The notes under the pieces were generated by a model. That model was given only the letters and a program-made list of their open reading frames with translations. It was not told the DNA's origin and ran no database searches. The position numbers and the translations under genes were made by a program. A stretch of DNA of 64,000 bases from the NCBI RefSeq assembly GCF_014199525.1, contig NZ_JACHNU010000003.1, positions 310,001 to 374,000 of the forward strand. The letters run 5' to 3'. This document shows, piece by piece, positions 50,632-59,829 of the stretch; positions within the stretch are counted from its first letter, which is position 1; every line of letters begins with the position of its first letter. Origin of the DNA: Conexibacter arvalis (GTDB taxonomy: Bacteria; Actinomycetota; Thermoleophilia; Solirubrobacterales; Solirubrobacteraceae).

Positions 50632-51279
50632 GTGGCGCTCACCCACGACATGCTCGCGCGCGGCCCCTGGACGCCCGACCAGGTGACGTGCGTCTGGCGC
50701 GAGGACGCGTTCGTCCCCGACGCGGCCGACGACGCCGCCGCCGACGCGGCGCTCGCGAAGCTGCGCGAGCGCGGCTCGCCGAGCCACGACGGCCTGGCCG
50801 CCCGGCTCGCCTCCTTCGAGCAGCGCGACGGCGGCCTGCAGCTCGTGCTGCAGCCGGCGCGCTGGTCGCTGCGGCTGGTCGGCAGCCACGCGACGCGCAG
50901 CGTCTCGGTCCTGCTCGTCGTGCGCGACGCGCAGGGCCGCTGGCTCGCCGGCCGGCGCGCGCCGTGGCTCGCCTCGTGGACCGGCCGCTGGACGCTCGGC
51001 GCCGGCGGCGCGGTCGAGGTCGGCGAGTCGCCGGTCGAGGCGATGACGCGCGAGCTGGAGGAGGAGTGGTCGGTCGTGCCGGAGCGGCTGACGGTCGAGG
51101 CGCTCGCCGACACGCCCAACGGGCTCGCCTTCCTCGTCGGCCTCGCCTGGCTCCCCGACGGCGCCGAGGCGGTGCCCGACGACGAGCACGACGCCCACGC
51201 GTGGTGGCCGTCCGACGTCGCCGCGTGGCCGCCCGAGGCCGACGAGACGGTGCGCCGGATGGCGGCGCTGCTGGCATGA
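50632..51279 (+). CDS. NUDIX hydrolase
   Basis: 215 residues, GTG start. The Nudix box runs GAGGAVEVGESPVEAM then TRELEEEWSV (G-x5-E-x7-R-E-L-x-E-E-W). The N-terminal 95 residues are a separate small domain (TPDQVTCVWREDAFVP). It hydrolyses a nucleoside diphosphate linked to an unknown moiety. TAGCCT (50619-50624) ends seven bases before the GTG. The stop overlaps the DUF3817 gene (ATGA). Confidence 0.88.
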   Translation: MALTHDMLARGPWTPDQVTCVWREDAFVPDAADDAAADAALAKLRERGSPSHDGLAARLASFEQRDGGLQLVLQPARWSLRLVGSHATRSVSVLLVVRDAQGRWLAGRRAPWLASWTGRWTLGAGGAVEVGESPVEAMTRELEEEWSVVPERLTVEALADTPNGLAFLVGLAWLPDGAEAVPDDEHDAHAWWPSDVAAWPPEADETVRRMAALLA

Positions 51280-51638
51280 AGCTCGCGCCGGCCGATCCGC
51301 TCTCGCGCGTGCCCGCGCGCGCACGCGCGCACCGCTTCCCGAGCTTCCGCTTCCTCGAGGTCCTGTCGTTCGTCCACTCGGCGGTCTACGCCGGCGTCCT
51401 CTACTTCTTCCTCGGCCCCGAGAACGCCACCGCGACGAGAGTCCTCGGCTGGGCGCACGGCCTGCTGTGGATCGGGATGTCACTGCTCTGCATCGTCGCC
51501 GCGCGCCGCCGCACGATCCCGTTCTGGCTCGCCGTCGTGGTCGCCGTGATCGGCGGCCTCGGGCCCTTTGCGGGCACGCTCGGGTTCCTCTGGGAGGAGC
51601 GCCGACGACGGCGCGCCGACACTGTTAAATCTTCCTAA
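51276..51638 (+). CDS. DUF3817 small integral membrane protein
   Basis: 120 residues. An Arg-rich N terminus is followed by three membrane helices: FLEVLSFVHSAVYAGVLYFF, VLGWAHGLLWIGMSLLCIVA and FWLAVVVAVIGGLGPFAGT. The conserved pattern H-G-x-L-W/F and G-P-F matches DUF3817, common in actinobacteria, with no known function. Co-translated with the NUDIX gene. Confidence 0.82.
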   Translation: MKLAPADPLSRVPARARAHRFPSFRFLEVLSFVHSAVYAGVLYFFLGPENATATRVLGWAHGLLWIGMSLLCIVAARRRTIPFWLAVVVAVIGGLGPFAGTLGFLWEERRRRRADTVKSS

Positions 51639-51698
51639 TCCAGCGCCGATCACCGGGGCATGGTCGACAGCGGCGAATCGCTATTGTCAGACAACGAG

Positions 51699-54600
51699 AT
51701 GTCCGTGGACACCACAGTCCAGGTGGTCATGCCCCAGATGGGCGATTCGGTTGCGGAAGGCACCGTTCTCGAATGGCACAAAGCTGAGGGTGACTCGATC
51801 GAAGCTGACGAAACGCTCGTCGAGATCTCGACCGACAAGGTCGACGCTGAGGTTCCGGCCCCTACCTCTGGCACCGTCGTGAGAATCCTCGCCGCCGAGG
51901 GTGACACCGTCACCGTCGGCGCCGTCCTCGCCGAGATCGCCCCGGGCGACGGCGCGGCGGCCGCGAACGGCTCGGGCGCGCCTCCGGGCGCCGCCGCCGA
52001 GGCGCCGCCGGACGAAGCGCGGACGCTCGACATCGTCATGCCGCAGATGGGCGAGTCGGTCAACGAGGGCGTGATCCTCGAATGGCACGTCGAGGCCGGC
52101 GGCCAGATCGCCGCCGACGAGACGATCGTCGAGATCTCGACTGACAAGGTCGACGCCGAGGTCCCCGCCCCCGCCGCCGGCACCGTCACCGAGCTGCTCG
52201 CCGCGGCCGGCGACACCGTCACCGTCGGCCAGGTGCTCGCGCGCATGACGACCTCCGGCGCCGCCGCCGCGGCGCCCTCCGCGGACGCTCCCGCCGCCCC
52301 CGCTCCCGCCGCCTCCGCGCCCGCCGCGGGCGCGGTCGACCAGAGCGGCAACGCCTCGCCGGTCGCGCGCCGCGCGGCCGCCGCGCTCGGCGTCCAGCTC
52401 GACCGCGTCAGCGGCTCCGGCCGCGCCGGCAAGGTCCTCAAGGAGGACGTGCTCGACGCGGCGAGGAACGGTGGGGCTTCGACCAACGGCGCCGTCGCCG
52501 CCAAGCCGGCCGGCTCGACCGTCATCAAGGGCGGCGCGGCGATGCTCGCCAGATACATGGACGAGTCGCGCTCGATCCCGACGGCGACCTCGTTCCGCAC
52601 GCTCACGGTGACGACGCTCGACGCCCGCCGCAAGCAGCTGAAGGCCGGCGGCGTGAAGGTCTCCTTCACCCACCTGATCGCGTACGCGATCGCGAGAGCG
52701 GGCGAGGACCTGCCGGTGATGGCGCATCACTTCGCCGAGATCGACGGCAAGCCCCATCGCGTCGACGACGGCGGCGTCAACCTCGGCCTCGCCGTCGACG
52801 TCGAGAAGAAGGACGGCTCGCGCACGCTGATGGTCCCCGTGATCAGAGGCGCCGACAAGCTCACCTTCAAGCAGTTCCTCGACGCCTACAACGCGCTCGT
52901 CGAGAAGGCGCGCACGAACACGCTCACCGCCGACGACCTCAGCGGCGGCAACATCACGCTCACCAACCCGGGCGGGATCGGCACCGTCGCCTCGGTGCCG
53001 CGGCTGATGGTCGGCCAGGGCACGATCGTCGCGACCGGCTCGATCGCCTACCCGGTCGGCCTCGGCGCGATCGGCGAGCTGATCGGCGCCGAGAAGGTCA
53101 TGTCGATGACCTCGACCTACGACCACCGCATCATCCAGGGCGCGGAGTCCGGTCGCTTCCTGCAGCGGATCGAGCAGTACCTGCAGGGCGAGGACGGCTT
53201 CTACGAGGGCGTCTTCGCCGACCTCGGCGTCGCGCTGCCGGCGCTGCCGCCGGCCCCGCAGCCGAACTTCGCCGCCGCGCCCGCCGCGGCGCCGGCGACG
53301 ACGGCCGCCCCGGCCGCCGCGCCCAGCGAGGAGCTGCTGCAGGCGGTCCAGGCCGCCGTCTCGCTCGTCAAGGCCCACCGCACCCACGGTCATCTCGCCG
53401 CGCGGCTGGACCCGCTCGGCTCCGAGCCGGTCGGCGACTCGGGCCTCGACCCGGAGCCGCTCGGCCTGACGCCGGAGCTGATGGCGCGGCTGCCCGCGCG
53501 GATCATGCGGATGGGCGTCCCGGGCGAGACCTTCGCCGACGCGCTGCCGCACCTGCGCGAGACCTACTGCGGCACGATCGCGTACGAGATCGAGCACATC
53601 TCCTCGCACCGCCAGCGCGTCTGGCTGCGCGAGAAGATCGAGACCGGCGCCTTCCGCAAGCCGCTCACCGCCGACGAGCAGAAGACGCTGCTCAGACGCC
53701 TGATCTCGGTCGACGCCTTCGAGCGCTTCATGCACAAGGCGTACCTCGGCCAGAAGCAGTTCTCGATCGAGGGCCTCGACATGACGGTCCCGATGATCGA
53801 CGAGCTGGTCCGCCTCGCGGCGACGCGCGGCGGCCGCGAGGTCGTGATCGGCATGGCCCACCGCGGCCGGCTGAACGTGCTGGCGCACAACCTGCGCCGC
53901 TCCTACGGCTCGATCTTCGCCGAGTTCGAGGGCGTCACGACGCTCGACGTGATCACCTCGATCCCCGACGGCGGCACCGGCGACGTCAAGTACCACCACG
54001 GCGCGCGCGGCTCGTTCGAGGTCGCCGGCGGCGAGGAGGTCGTCGTCCGCCTGGAGAGCAACCCGTCGCATCTCGAGTTCGTCGGGCCGGTCGCGACCGG
54101 CGCGACGCGCGCGGCGCAGACGACCCGCGAGGGGGCGCTCGCCCACCAGGACACGAACGCCGCCGTGCCGATCGTCCTCCACGGCGACGCCGCCTTCCCC
54201 GGGCAGGGCATCGTGGCGGAGACGTTCAACCTGCAGGCGCTCGACGGCTACACCGTCGGCGGCACGATCCACATCATCCAGAACAACCAGGTCGGCTTCA
54301 CCACCGATCCAGACGACTCGCGCTCCACGCGCTGGGCGTCGGACATGGCGAAGGGCTTCGACGTGCCGATCATCCACGTCAACGCCGACGACGTCGCCGC
54401 CTGCGTGACGGCCGTGCGCCTCGCGCACGCCTACCGCCAGGAGTTCGGCCACGACGTCGTGATCGACCTGATCGGCTACCGCCGCTTCGGCCACAACGAG
54501 GCCGACGAGCCGGCCTACACGCAGCCGGAGATGTACCAGGTCGTCAGAAAGCACCCGACGCTGCCGCAGCTGTTCGGCAGGCAGCTCGTCGAGGCCGGCG

Positions 54601-55961
54601 TCGTCAGCCAGGACGAGGTCGACGCGATCACCGACGGGATCTGGCAGCAGCTGACCGAGGAGCACCAGGAGCTGAAGGCGCGCCTGGCCGCGGCCAGCTC
54701 GGTCGAGCACGGCACCGGCGAGTACAAGCTCGACCGCACGCCCTCCCCGGAGGTCGCGACGGCCGTCGACGCCGACCGCCTGCGCGAGCTGAACGAGTCG
54801 CTGCTGAGGGTGCCGGAGGGCTTCACCATCCATCCGAAGCTGGCTCGCTCGCTCGAGCAGCGCCGCGAGGCGATGGGCAGCGAGGGCGGCATCACCTGGG
54901 CCCACGCCGAGCAGCTCGCGTTCGCGTCGCTGTTGCAGGAGGGCACCCCGGTCCGCCTGACCGGGCAGGACTCCGAGCGCGGCACCTTCTCGCAGCGCCA
55001 CCTCGTGCTGCACGACCCGAAGACCGGCCAGGAGTACTGCCCGATCCAGCACCTGCCGCAGGCGCTGGCGCCGATGGAGCTGCACAACTCCCCGCTGTCG
55101 GAGATGGCGGCGATGGGCTTCGAGTACGGCTACTCGCAGGAGGCGCCGGAGTCGCTGGTGCTGTGGGAGGCGCAGTTCGGCGACTTCGCCAATGGCGCGC
55201 AGGTGATCATCGACCAGTTCATCGTCTCCGGCCTGGCGAAGTGGGGCCAGAGCAGCCGCCTCACGCTGCTGCTGCCGCACGCCTACGAGGGCTCGGGGCC
55301 GGAGCACTCCTCCGCGCGCCTGGAGCGCTTCCTCCAGCTCGCGGCCGAGGGCAACATCCGCGTCGCCTACCCGTCGACGCCGGCGCAGTACTTCCACCTG
55401 CTGCGCCGCCAGGCGAAGATCGCCAAGCAGCGCCCGCTGATCGTGATGACGCCGAAGTCGCTGCTGCGGCTGCCGCAGGCGACCAACCGCATCGAGCACC
55501 TGTCGGACACGCAGTTCTACCCGGTGCTGGCGGAGCCGCGTGTCGACGAGCAGAAGGTGACCCGGCTGATCCTCTGCACCGGCAAGGTCTATTACGACCT
55601 CGTCAACAGCGAGGCGCGCAGAGACAACGAGGGCGTCGCGATCGGCCGGGTCGAGCTGCTCTACCCGTTCCCGCAGGCGCAGATCCTCGAACTGGTCGGC
55701 AGATACCCGAACCTCAGAGAGGTCCTGTGGCTGCAGGAGGAGCCGCGCAACATGGGCGCCCGCGCGCACATGTCGCCGCGCCTGATGCAGATCCTGCCGC
55801 GCGACCTGAAGTTCGGCTACATCGGCCGCCCCGAGCGCGCCTCGACGGCGGAGGGCTACCCCGCCGCCCACGCCGCCGAGCAGCGGCGGATCGTCGAGAC
55901 GGCGCTCGACCTCAGCAGACCGGTCGGCATGTACCCGGTGAAGCTGCCGGGGGAGCGGTAG
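51699..55961 (+). CDS. kgd: 2-oxoglutarate dehydrogenase: double-lipoyl E2 fused to E1
   Basis: 1,420 residues. Order: lipoyl domain 1 (about 6-82, Lys47 in EISTDKVDAEV), lipoyl domain 2 (about 110-184, Lys150 in the same motif), Ala-Pro linker, PSBD (219-256, ASPVARRAAAALGVQ), E2 succinyltransferase core (about 275-500, with DHRIIQG at 475-481), Ala-Pro linker, then the full E1 (about 540-1420) with GMAHRGRLNVLAHNLRR, the ThDP site GDAAFPGQGIVAETFNLQ and a C-terminal KVYYDLVNSEARRDNEG. Mycobacterial Kgd and corynebacterial OdhA share E2-core-E1 but lack lipoyl domains. Only E3 would be needed in trans. TATTGT (51682-51687) is 11 bases before the ATG; an earlier ATG at 51660 is less likely. 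Confidence 0.95.
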   Translation: MSVDTTVQVVMPQMGDSVAEGTVLEWHKAEGDSIEADETLVEISTDKVDAEVPAPTSGTVVRILAAEGDTVTVGAVLAEIAPGDGAAAANGSGAPPGAAAEAPPDEARTLDIVMPQMGESVNEGVILEWHVEAGGQIAADETIVEISTDKVDAEVPAPAAGTVTELLAAAGDTVTVGQVLARMTTSGAAAAAPSADAPAAPAPAASAPAAGAVDQSGNASPVARRAAAALGVQLDRVSGSGRAGKVLKEDVLDAARNGGASTNGAVAAKPAGSTVIKGGAAMLARYMDESRSIPTATSFRTLTVTTLDARRKQLKAGGVKVSFTHLIAYAIARAGEDLPVMAHHFAEIDGKPHRVDDGGVNLGLAVDVEKKDGSRTLMVPVIRGADKLTFKQFLDAYNALVEKARTNTLTADDLSGGNITLTNPGGIGTVASVPRLMVGQGTIVATGSIAYPVGLGAIGELIGAEKVMSMTSTYDHRIIQGAESGRFLQRIEQYLQGEDGFYEGVFADLGVALPALPPAPQPNFAAAPAAAPATTAAPAAAPSEELLQAVQAAVSLVKAHRTHGHLAARLDPLGSEPVGDSGLDPEPLGLTPELMARLPARIMRMGVPGETFADALPHLRETYCGTIAYEIEHISSHRQRVWLREKIETGAFRKPLTADEQKTLLRRLISVDAFERFMHKAYLGQKQFSIEGLDMTVPMIDELVRLAATRGGREVVIGMAHRGRLNVLAHNLRRSYGSIFAEFEGVTTLDVITSIPDGGTGDVKYHHGARGSFEVAGGEEVVVRLESNPSHLEFVGPVATGATRAAQTTREGALAHQDTNAAVPIVLHGDAAFPGQGIVAETFNLQALDGYTVGGTIHIIQNNQVGFTTDPDDSRSTRWASDMAKGFDVPIIHVNADDVAACVTAVRLAHAYRQEFGHDVVIDLIGYRRFGHNEADEPAYTQPEMYQVVRKHPTLPQLFGRQLVEAGVVSQDEVDAITDGIWQQLTEEHQELKARLAAASSVEHGTGEYKLDRTPSPEVATAVDADRLRELNESLLRVPEGFTIHPKLARSLEQRREAMGSEGGITWAHAEQLAFASLLQEGTPVRLTGQDSERGTFSQRHLVLHDPKTGQEYCPIQHLPQALAPMELHNSPLSEMAAMGFEYGYSQEAPESLVLWEAQFGDFANGAQVIIDQFIVSGLAKWGQSSRLTLLLPHAYEGSGPEHSSARLERFLQLAAEGNIRVAYPSTPAQYFHLLRRQAKIAKQRPLIVMTPKSLLRLPQATNRIEHLSDTQFYPVLAEPRVDEQKVTRLILCTGKVYYDLVNSEARRDNEGVAIGRVELLYPFPQAQILELVGRYPNLREVLWLQEEPRNMGARAHMSPRLMQILPRDLKFGYIGRPERASTAEGYPAAHAAEQRRIVETALDLSRPVGMYPVKLPGER

Positions 55962-55993
55962 AAGGCGGCAACCGCGACATCCCCCTGACGTGC

Positions 55994-56021
55994 GAGAGCC
56001 GGGCCGCGAGGCCCGGCTCTC
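55994..56021. terminator. 12-bp hairpin with GCGA tetraloop after kgd
   Basis: Arms 55994-56005 and 56010-56021 are exact complements closed by a GNRA-type tetraloop, 32 bases after the kgd stop, followed by CCGCTTTCC. The facing minus-strand gene ends at 56073, so it may serve both. Confidence 0.7.
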
Positions 56022-56072
56022 CCGCTTTCCGGGCCCGTGCGTTGGCGCCGCGCTCGGGCGGCGCGGACGCGT

Positions 56073-57050
56073 CTACGCCCGCTCGCTCAGGACCAGCTCG
56101 CGCGCGGCGGCGAGCGGGGCGGGATCGACCCACGCGACGATGTCGACCTCGCCGTCGGCGAGGAAGCCGTGGTGCCGCAGGAAGCCGTGCTGGGCCTCCA
56201 GCGCCGCCAGCTTGTGCGCGGAGAGGTCGACGTGGAACTGCTGCTCGATCCCGCCCGCGCCGTAGGCGTCGGCGATCGCCCGCGGCTGGCGCTCGGCCCA
56301 CTCGCCGGCGCGCAGCAGCGCGGCGAGCAGCTCGACGGCCCATTCGGGATCGTGCCGCAGCAGCTTCTCGTCGACCGTGATCGCGCGCGGCGTCGTCGCG
56401 TTGACGCGCACGGCCGGATCGAGATGGGCGCCGAGATCGACGACCTCGACCGCGCCGATCCGCTCCGCGACCGCGCGCCCGGCCGTGCCCGCGACGTAGA
56501 TCGCGTCGACCTCGCCGCGCAGCAGCGCCGCCGTCTCTGCCGCGTACGGCGCCTCGCCGGGCGCGACCGCGACGTCGGTCAGCTCGTATTCGTCGGCGAA
56601 GAGGCAGGCCAGCCCGGTCGCTGCGTCGAAGCCGCGGCAGGCGGCGGCCCGCGCGACGTCGGGGCCGGCGCGGTCGGGCTCACGGCGCGGCAGCGCCAGC
56701 CGGCGGCCGTGCAGCTGCGCCGGCTCGCCGATCCCGGCGTCTGGCAGCGCGAGCACGCCCTGGTAGCCGTCGATCCAGCTGAGGCCGACCAGCCGGGTCG
56801 GGCGGCCGGCGCTGCGGCCGTGCAGCGCGGTCACGTTGTCCTCCTCGCGCAGCCAGCGGACCGGTTCGGCGAGCGGACCGCCGTCGAGCCAGCCGAGGCG
56901 GGTCGCGAGTCCGATGACCGACGGCGCCGCGCCGGAAGCCGTCGCGACGCCTGCCGCCGGCTCCCACGTCGATCGCGCGTCCGTCGAGGCGTTCCCGGTC
57001 CCGATCCCTCGATTCATGACTTTACCGATCGGTTTTGCAGTATTTGCCAT
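56073..57050 (-). CDS. DszB-like/NMT1-type substrate-binding-fold protein without signal peptide
   Basis: 325 residues. The layout is that of SsuA/ThiY-type solute-binding proteins, and closest in pattern to DszB, the cytoplasmic C-S bond sulfinate desulfinase: RGEVDAIYVAGTAGRAVAER, VVDLGAHLDPAVRVNATTPR and LLRAGEWAERQPRAIADAYG. There is no signal peptide or lipobox, and no ABC permease or ATPase nearby, which argues against transport. A desulfinase-type or sensor role is inference. The start at 57050 follows TACGAT (minus strand 57065-57060) by nine bases; an ATG at 57017 is the alternative. Confidence 0.68.
   Translation of the reverse strand: MANTAKPIGKVMNRGIGTGNASTDARSTWEPAAGVATASGAAPSVIGLATRLGWLDGGPLAEPVRWLREEDNVTALHGRSAGRPTRLVGLSWIDGYQGVLALPDAGIGEPAQLHGRRLALPRREPDRAGPDVARAAACRGFDAATGLACLFADEYELTDVAVAPGEAPYAAETAALLRGEVDAIYVAGTAGRAVAERIGAVEVVDLGAHLDPAVRVNATTPRAITVDEKLLRHDPEWAVELLAALLRAGEWAERQPRAIADAYGAGGIEQQFHVDLSAHKLAALEAQHGFLRHHGFLADGEVDIVAWVDPAPLAAARELVLSERA
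57024..57033. promoter_or_regulatory. Perfect palindrome ACCGATCGGT near the DszB-like gene start
   Basis: A 10-bp exact dyad in an AT-rich patch, reminiscent of TetR-type half sites. It falls inside the first codons if translation starts at 57050, or in the leader if it starts at 57017. Confidence 0.4.
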
Positions 57051-57147
57051 CCGCAGACGATCGTAACACCTTCTCGACTGACTTGATCGAGAATCTTTCG
57101 CCCGGTCCGCTCGCGTGCCCAGCCGACCGTGCGCCTACCCTGTGCCG

Positions 57148-57432
57148 ATGACCGACGGCCGACCACGCGCCGAGCTCGTGCTCGAACGGGTCCGCGCGAT
57201 CCCGGAGGGGTTCGTGCGCAGCTACGGCGACCTCTCGCCCGGCGCGCCGCGCTTCACCGGGACCGTCCTGTCGCGGCTGCCGCCGGACGGCGACGACGTC
57301 CCCTGGCATCGCGTCGTGCGCGCCGACGGCTCGCTCGCGAAGGGCGCCCGCCAGCGCGCGCTGCTGGAGGCCGAGGGCGTCCCCTTCCGCGGCGAGCGCG
57401 TCGACATGCGCGCCGCGCGGCTGCCCGAGTAG
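57148..57432 (+). CDS. Alkyltransferase-like (ATL) DNA-binding protein
   Basis: 94 residues, the size of the MGMT C-terminal DNA-binding domain alone. It has the HTH PEGFVRSYGDLSPGAP, and the active-site motif P-C-H-R-V reads PWHRVV, so Cys is replaced by Trp, which is the mark of alkyltransferase-like proteins. These flag O6-alkylguanine for nucleotide-excision repair and do not transfer the alkyl group. TACCCT (57136-57141) ends six bases before the ATG. Confidence 0.88.
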   Translation: MTDGRPRAELVLERVRAIPEGFVRSYGDLSPGAPRFTGTVLSRLPPDGDDVPWHRVVRADGSLAKGARQRALLEAEGVPFRGERVDMRAARLPE

Positions 57433-57450
57433 CGACCGCGGCGCCGGCGC

Positions 57451-58842
57451 TCAGAGCGCCAGCGAGAAGGGGGTTTCGAGCAGTTCGCGGATGCGGGCGA
57501 CGAATTGGGCGGCTTCGGCGCCGTTGAGGATGCGGTGGTCGGCGGCGATCGTGATGCTCATCCGCTTGCCCGGCACCACCTGCCCGTCCTTGACGACGGG
57601 GGTGTCGCGCAGCGCCCCGACCGACAAGATGCCCGCCTGGCCGGAGGTGATGATCGCGGTGAACTCGGTCGTGCCGAACATGCCGAGATTGGAGACCGTG
57701 AAGGTCGCGCCCGACAGCTCGGGCGGGGTGATCTTGCCGGCGCGGACCCGCTGGGCCAGCGCGCGCGCGTCACGGGAGATCTCGCCGAGCGCCTTTCTGT
57801 CGGCGTCGAAGATCGTCGGCACGATCAGCGCGTCATCGGTCGCGACCGCGATCCCGACGTTCACGCGCGAGTACAGCTCCCACTTGCCGTCCCTGTAGCC
57901 GCCGTTGGCCTTCGGGTAGTCGCGCAGCGCGAGCGCGGCCGCCTTCACGACCATGTCGTTGAACGACGGCGCCCGCCGGCTCTCGGTCGCGGCCGCCTTC
58001 ATCTGCTCGCGCAGCGCGACCGCGGCCTCCATGTCGACCTCGGTCGTGACCGTGTAATCCGGGATCGTCGCCTTCGACTCTGCCATCCGCCGCGCGATCA
58101 CCTGCTGCGTCCGCGTCAGCTCGACCGTCGTCGCCTCACCCTTGCCGGAACCGGCATCGCCGGAGACGACCGGACCCGGCACCTCCTTCGCCGGCTGCTC
58201 GGAAGCGGCGGCCGGCGGAGCGGCGGCGGGCGGAGCGGCGGCGGCCGGCGGAGCGGCAGCCGCCGCGGCCGCCGCGGCCGCGTGCTCAGGCGTCGCCTGC
58301 GGGGCGGGCGCGACGGCGAGGCGCGGCGCGGCGGCGCCCTCCGCGGCGCGGGCGACGTCGGCCTTCACGATCCGCCCGCGCGGGCCGCTGCCCGCGACGG
58401 CCGCGAGGTCGACGCCGCGCGCCGCCGCCAGCCGCCGCGCGACCGGCGAGGCGGAGATGCCGTCGCCGCCCGCCGCCGGCGCGCCGGCCGAAGCGGCGCC
58501 GCCACCCGCCGCAGGCGCGCCGGCCGAAGCGGCGCCACCATCCGGCGCCGCCGCTCCCGCGTTCGCGGTCTCGCGCACCGCGGCCCCCGCGCTGGACGTG
58601 CCGGCCGGAGAGGCCGCGCCGATCAGCGCGATCGTCTCGCCGATCGGCAGCGTCGCGCCCTCCTCGGCGACGATCTCCAGCGTCCCCGAGGCATCGGCCT
58701 CGTAGATCATGTTCGCCTTGTCGGTCTCGATCTCGACGAGCTCCTCGCCGCGCTCGACCTCCTCGCCGGAGGCCTTCAACCACTTGACGATCGTGCCCTC
58801 CTCCATCGAGTCGGAGAGGCGGGGCATCACGACATCGGGCAT
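57451..58842 (-). CDS. 2-oxoacid dehydrogenase E2 (dihydrolipoyl acyltransferase, copy 2)
   Basis: 463 residues. Lipoyl domain (1-75, Lys42 in IETDKANM), a Gly/Ala linker containing a 13-residue duplication (GGAASAGAPAAGG), PSBD (129-166, ASPVARRLAAARGVDL), a long Ala-Pro linker, and a catalytic core ending with DHRILNG (435-441). It shares the SDSMEEGTIV signature with copy 1. Last gene of the unit, nine bases after E1-beta; a GAGGAG site precedes the ATG. Confidence 0.94.
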   Translation of the reverse strand: MPDVVMPRLSDSMEEGTIVKWLKASGEEVERGEELVEIETDKANMIYEADASGTLEIVAEEGATLPIGETIALIGAASPAGTSSAGAAVRETANAGAAAPDGGAASAGAPAAGGGAASAGAPAAGGDGISASPVARRLAAARGVDLAAVAGSGPRGRIVKADVARAAEGAAAPRLAVAPAPQATPEHAAAAAAAAAAPPAAAAPPAAAPPAAASEQPAKEVPGPVVSGDAGSGKGEATTVELTRTQQVIARRMAESKATIPDYTVTTEVDMEAAVALREQMKAAATESRRAPSFNDMVVKAAALALRDYPKANGGYRDGKWELYSRVNVGIAVATDDALIVPTIFDADRKALGEISRDARALAQRVRAGKITPPELSGATFTVSNLGMFGTTEFTAIITSGQAGILSVGALRDTPVVKDGQVVPGKRMSITIAADHRILNGAEAAQFVARIRELLETPFSLAL

Positions 58843-58851
58843 CGCAGCTCC

Positions 58852-59829
58852 TCAGTAGGCGACCGTGCGCCGGATCCCGTCGGCGATCCGCTCGACGCTC
58901 GGCAGCCACGCCGCCTCGAGCGCCGCCGCGTAGGCGACCGGCGTCTCCTCCGAGCAGACGAGCAGCGGCGGGGCGTCGAGCAGCTCGAAGCCCTCCTGCA
59001 GCAGCGCGGTGATCAGCGTGCCGCCCCACGAGCCGCCGGCACTGCCCTCCTGCGCGACGACCAGCCGGTTGGTGCGCTCGACCGAGGCGCGGACGGTGTC
59101 GTGGTCGAACGGCACGAGCGTGCGCGGATCGATCACCTCGACCGAGATCCCCTCGCGCTCGAGCAGCTCGGCCGCCTCGACGGCGCGGTGGCGCATCAGC
59201 TGCGTCGCCACGACCGTGCAGTGCTCGCCGGCGCGGACCGTCTCGGCGACGCCCAGCGGCACGATCGGGGCGTCGTCGGGCAGCTCCTCTCTGCGCCCGA
59301 ACAGGCCCTTGTGCTCGAAGTAGAGGACCGGGTCGTCGTCGGCGACGGCGGCGCGCATCAGCCCGTAGGCGTCGGCGGCCGTCCCCGGCACGACGATCTT
59401 CAGGCCCGGCGTGTTGAGGAACCAGTTCTCCGCCGGCTGCGAGTGCTGGGCGGCGAAGCCGGTGCCGGCGCCGTTGGCCATGTGGATCGTGACCGGGCAG
59501 GTGACCTGGCCGCCGGTCATGTAGCGGTACTTGGCCAGCTCGTTGACGATCCCGTCGAAGCAGACGGCGGCGAAGTCGGCGAACATCACCTCGGCCAGCG
59601 GCCGCAGCCCGCGGATCGCGGCGCCGATCGCGGTCCCGACGATCGCCTGCTCGGAGATCGGCGTGTCGAGCACGCGCTCGTCGCCGAACCGCTCCCAGAT
59701 CCCGTCGGTCGTCTTGAAGGCGCCGCCGGCGCGGGCGACGTCCTCGCCGAAGAGGAAGACGTCATCGTCGGCGGCCAGCGCGTCGGCGATGCCGCGCGTG
59801 ATCGCCTGTCTGTAGGTGACGACGGTCAT
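58852..59829 (-). CDS. 2-oxoacid dehydrogenase E1 component, beta subunit (copy 2)
   Basis: 325 residues. Motifs FLFGEDVARAGGAFKTT, VMFADFAAVCFDGIVNELAK and GFAAQHSQPAENWFL (active-site His), then LLVCSEETPVAYAAALE. The central SEETPVAYA-type segment recalls PDH and acetoin E1-beta chains. The ATG overlaps the alpha stop (ATGA). Standard alpha-beta-E2 order, unlike copy 1. Confidence 0.94.
   Translation of the reverse strand: MTVVTYRQAITRGIADALAADDDVFLFGEDVARAGGAFKTTDGIWERFGDERVLDTPISEQAIVGTAIGAAIRGLRPLAEVMFADFAAVCFDGIVNELAKYRYMTGGQVTCPVTIHMANGAGTGFAAQHSQPAENWFLNTPGLKIVVPGTAADAYGLMRAAVADDDPVLYFEHKGLFGRREELPDDAPIVPLGVAETVRAGEHCTVVATQLMRHRAVEAAELLEREGISVEVIDPRTLVPFDHDTVRASVERTNRLVVAQEGSAGGSWGGTLITALLQEGFELLDAPPLLVCSEETPVAYAAALEAAWLPSVERIADGIRRTVAY

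Noticed and set aside
51687-55871. Very long open frame antisense to kgd (about 1,390 codons)
   Set aside because: Its product is Arg/Leu/Val/Ala low-complexity with no family features, a usual by-product of GC-rich coding strands. The plus-strand frame has complete domain signatures.
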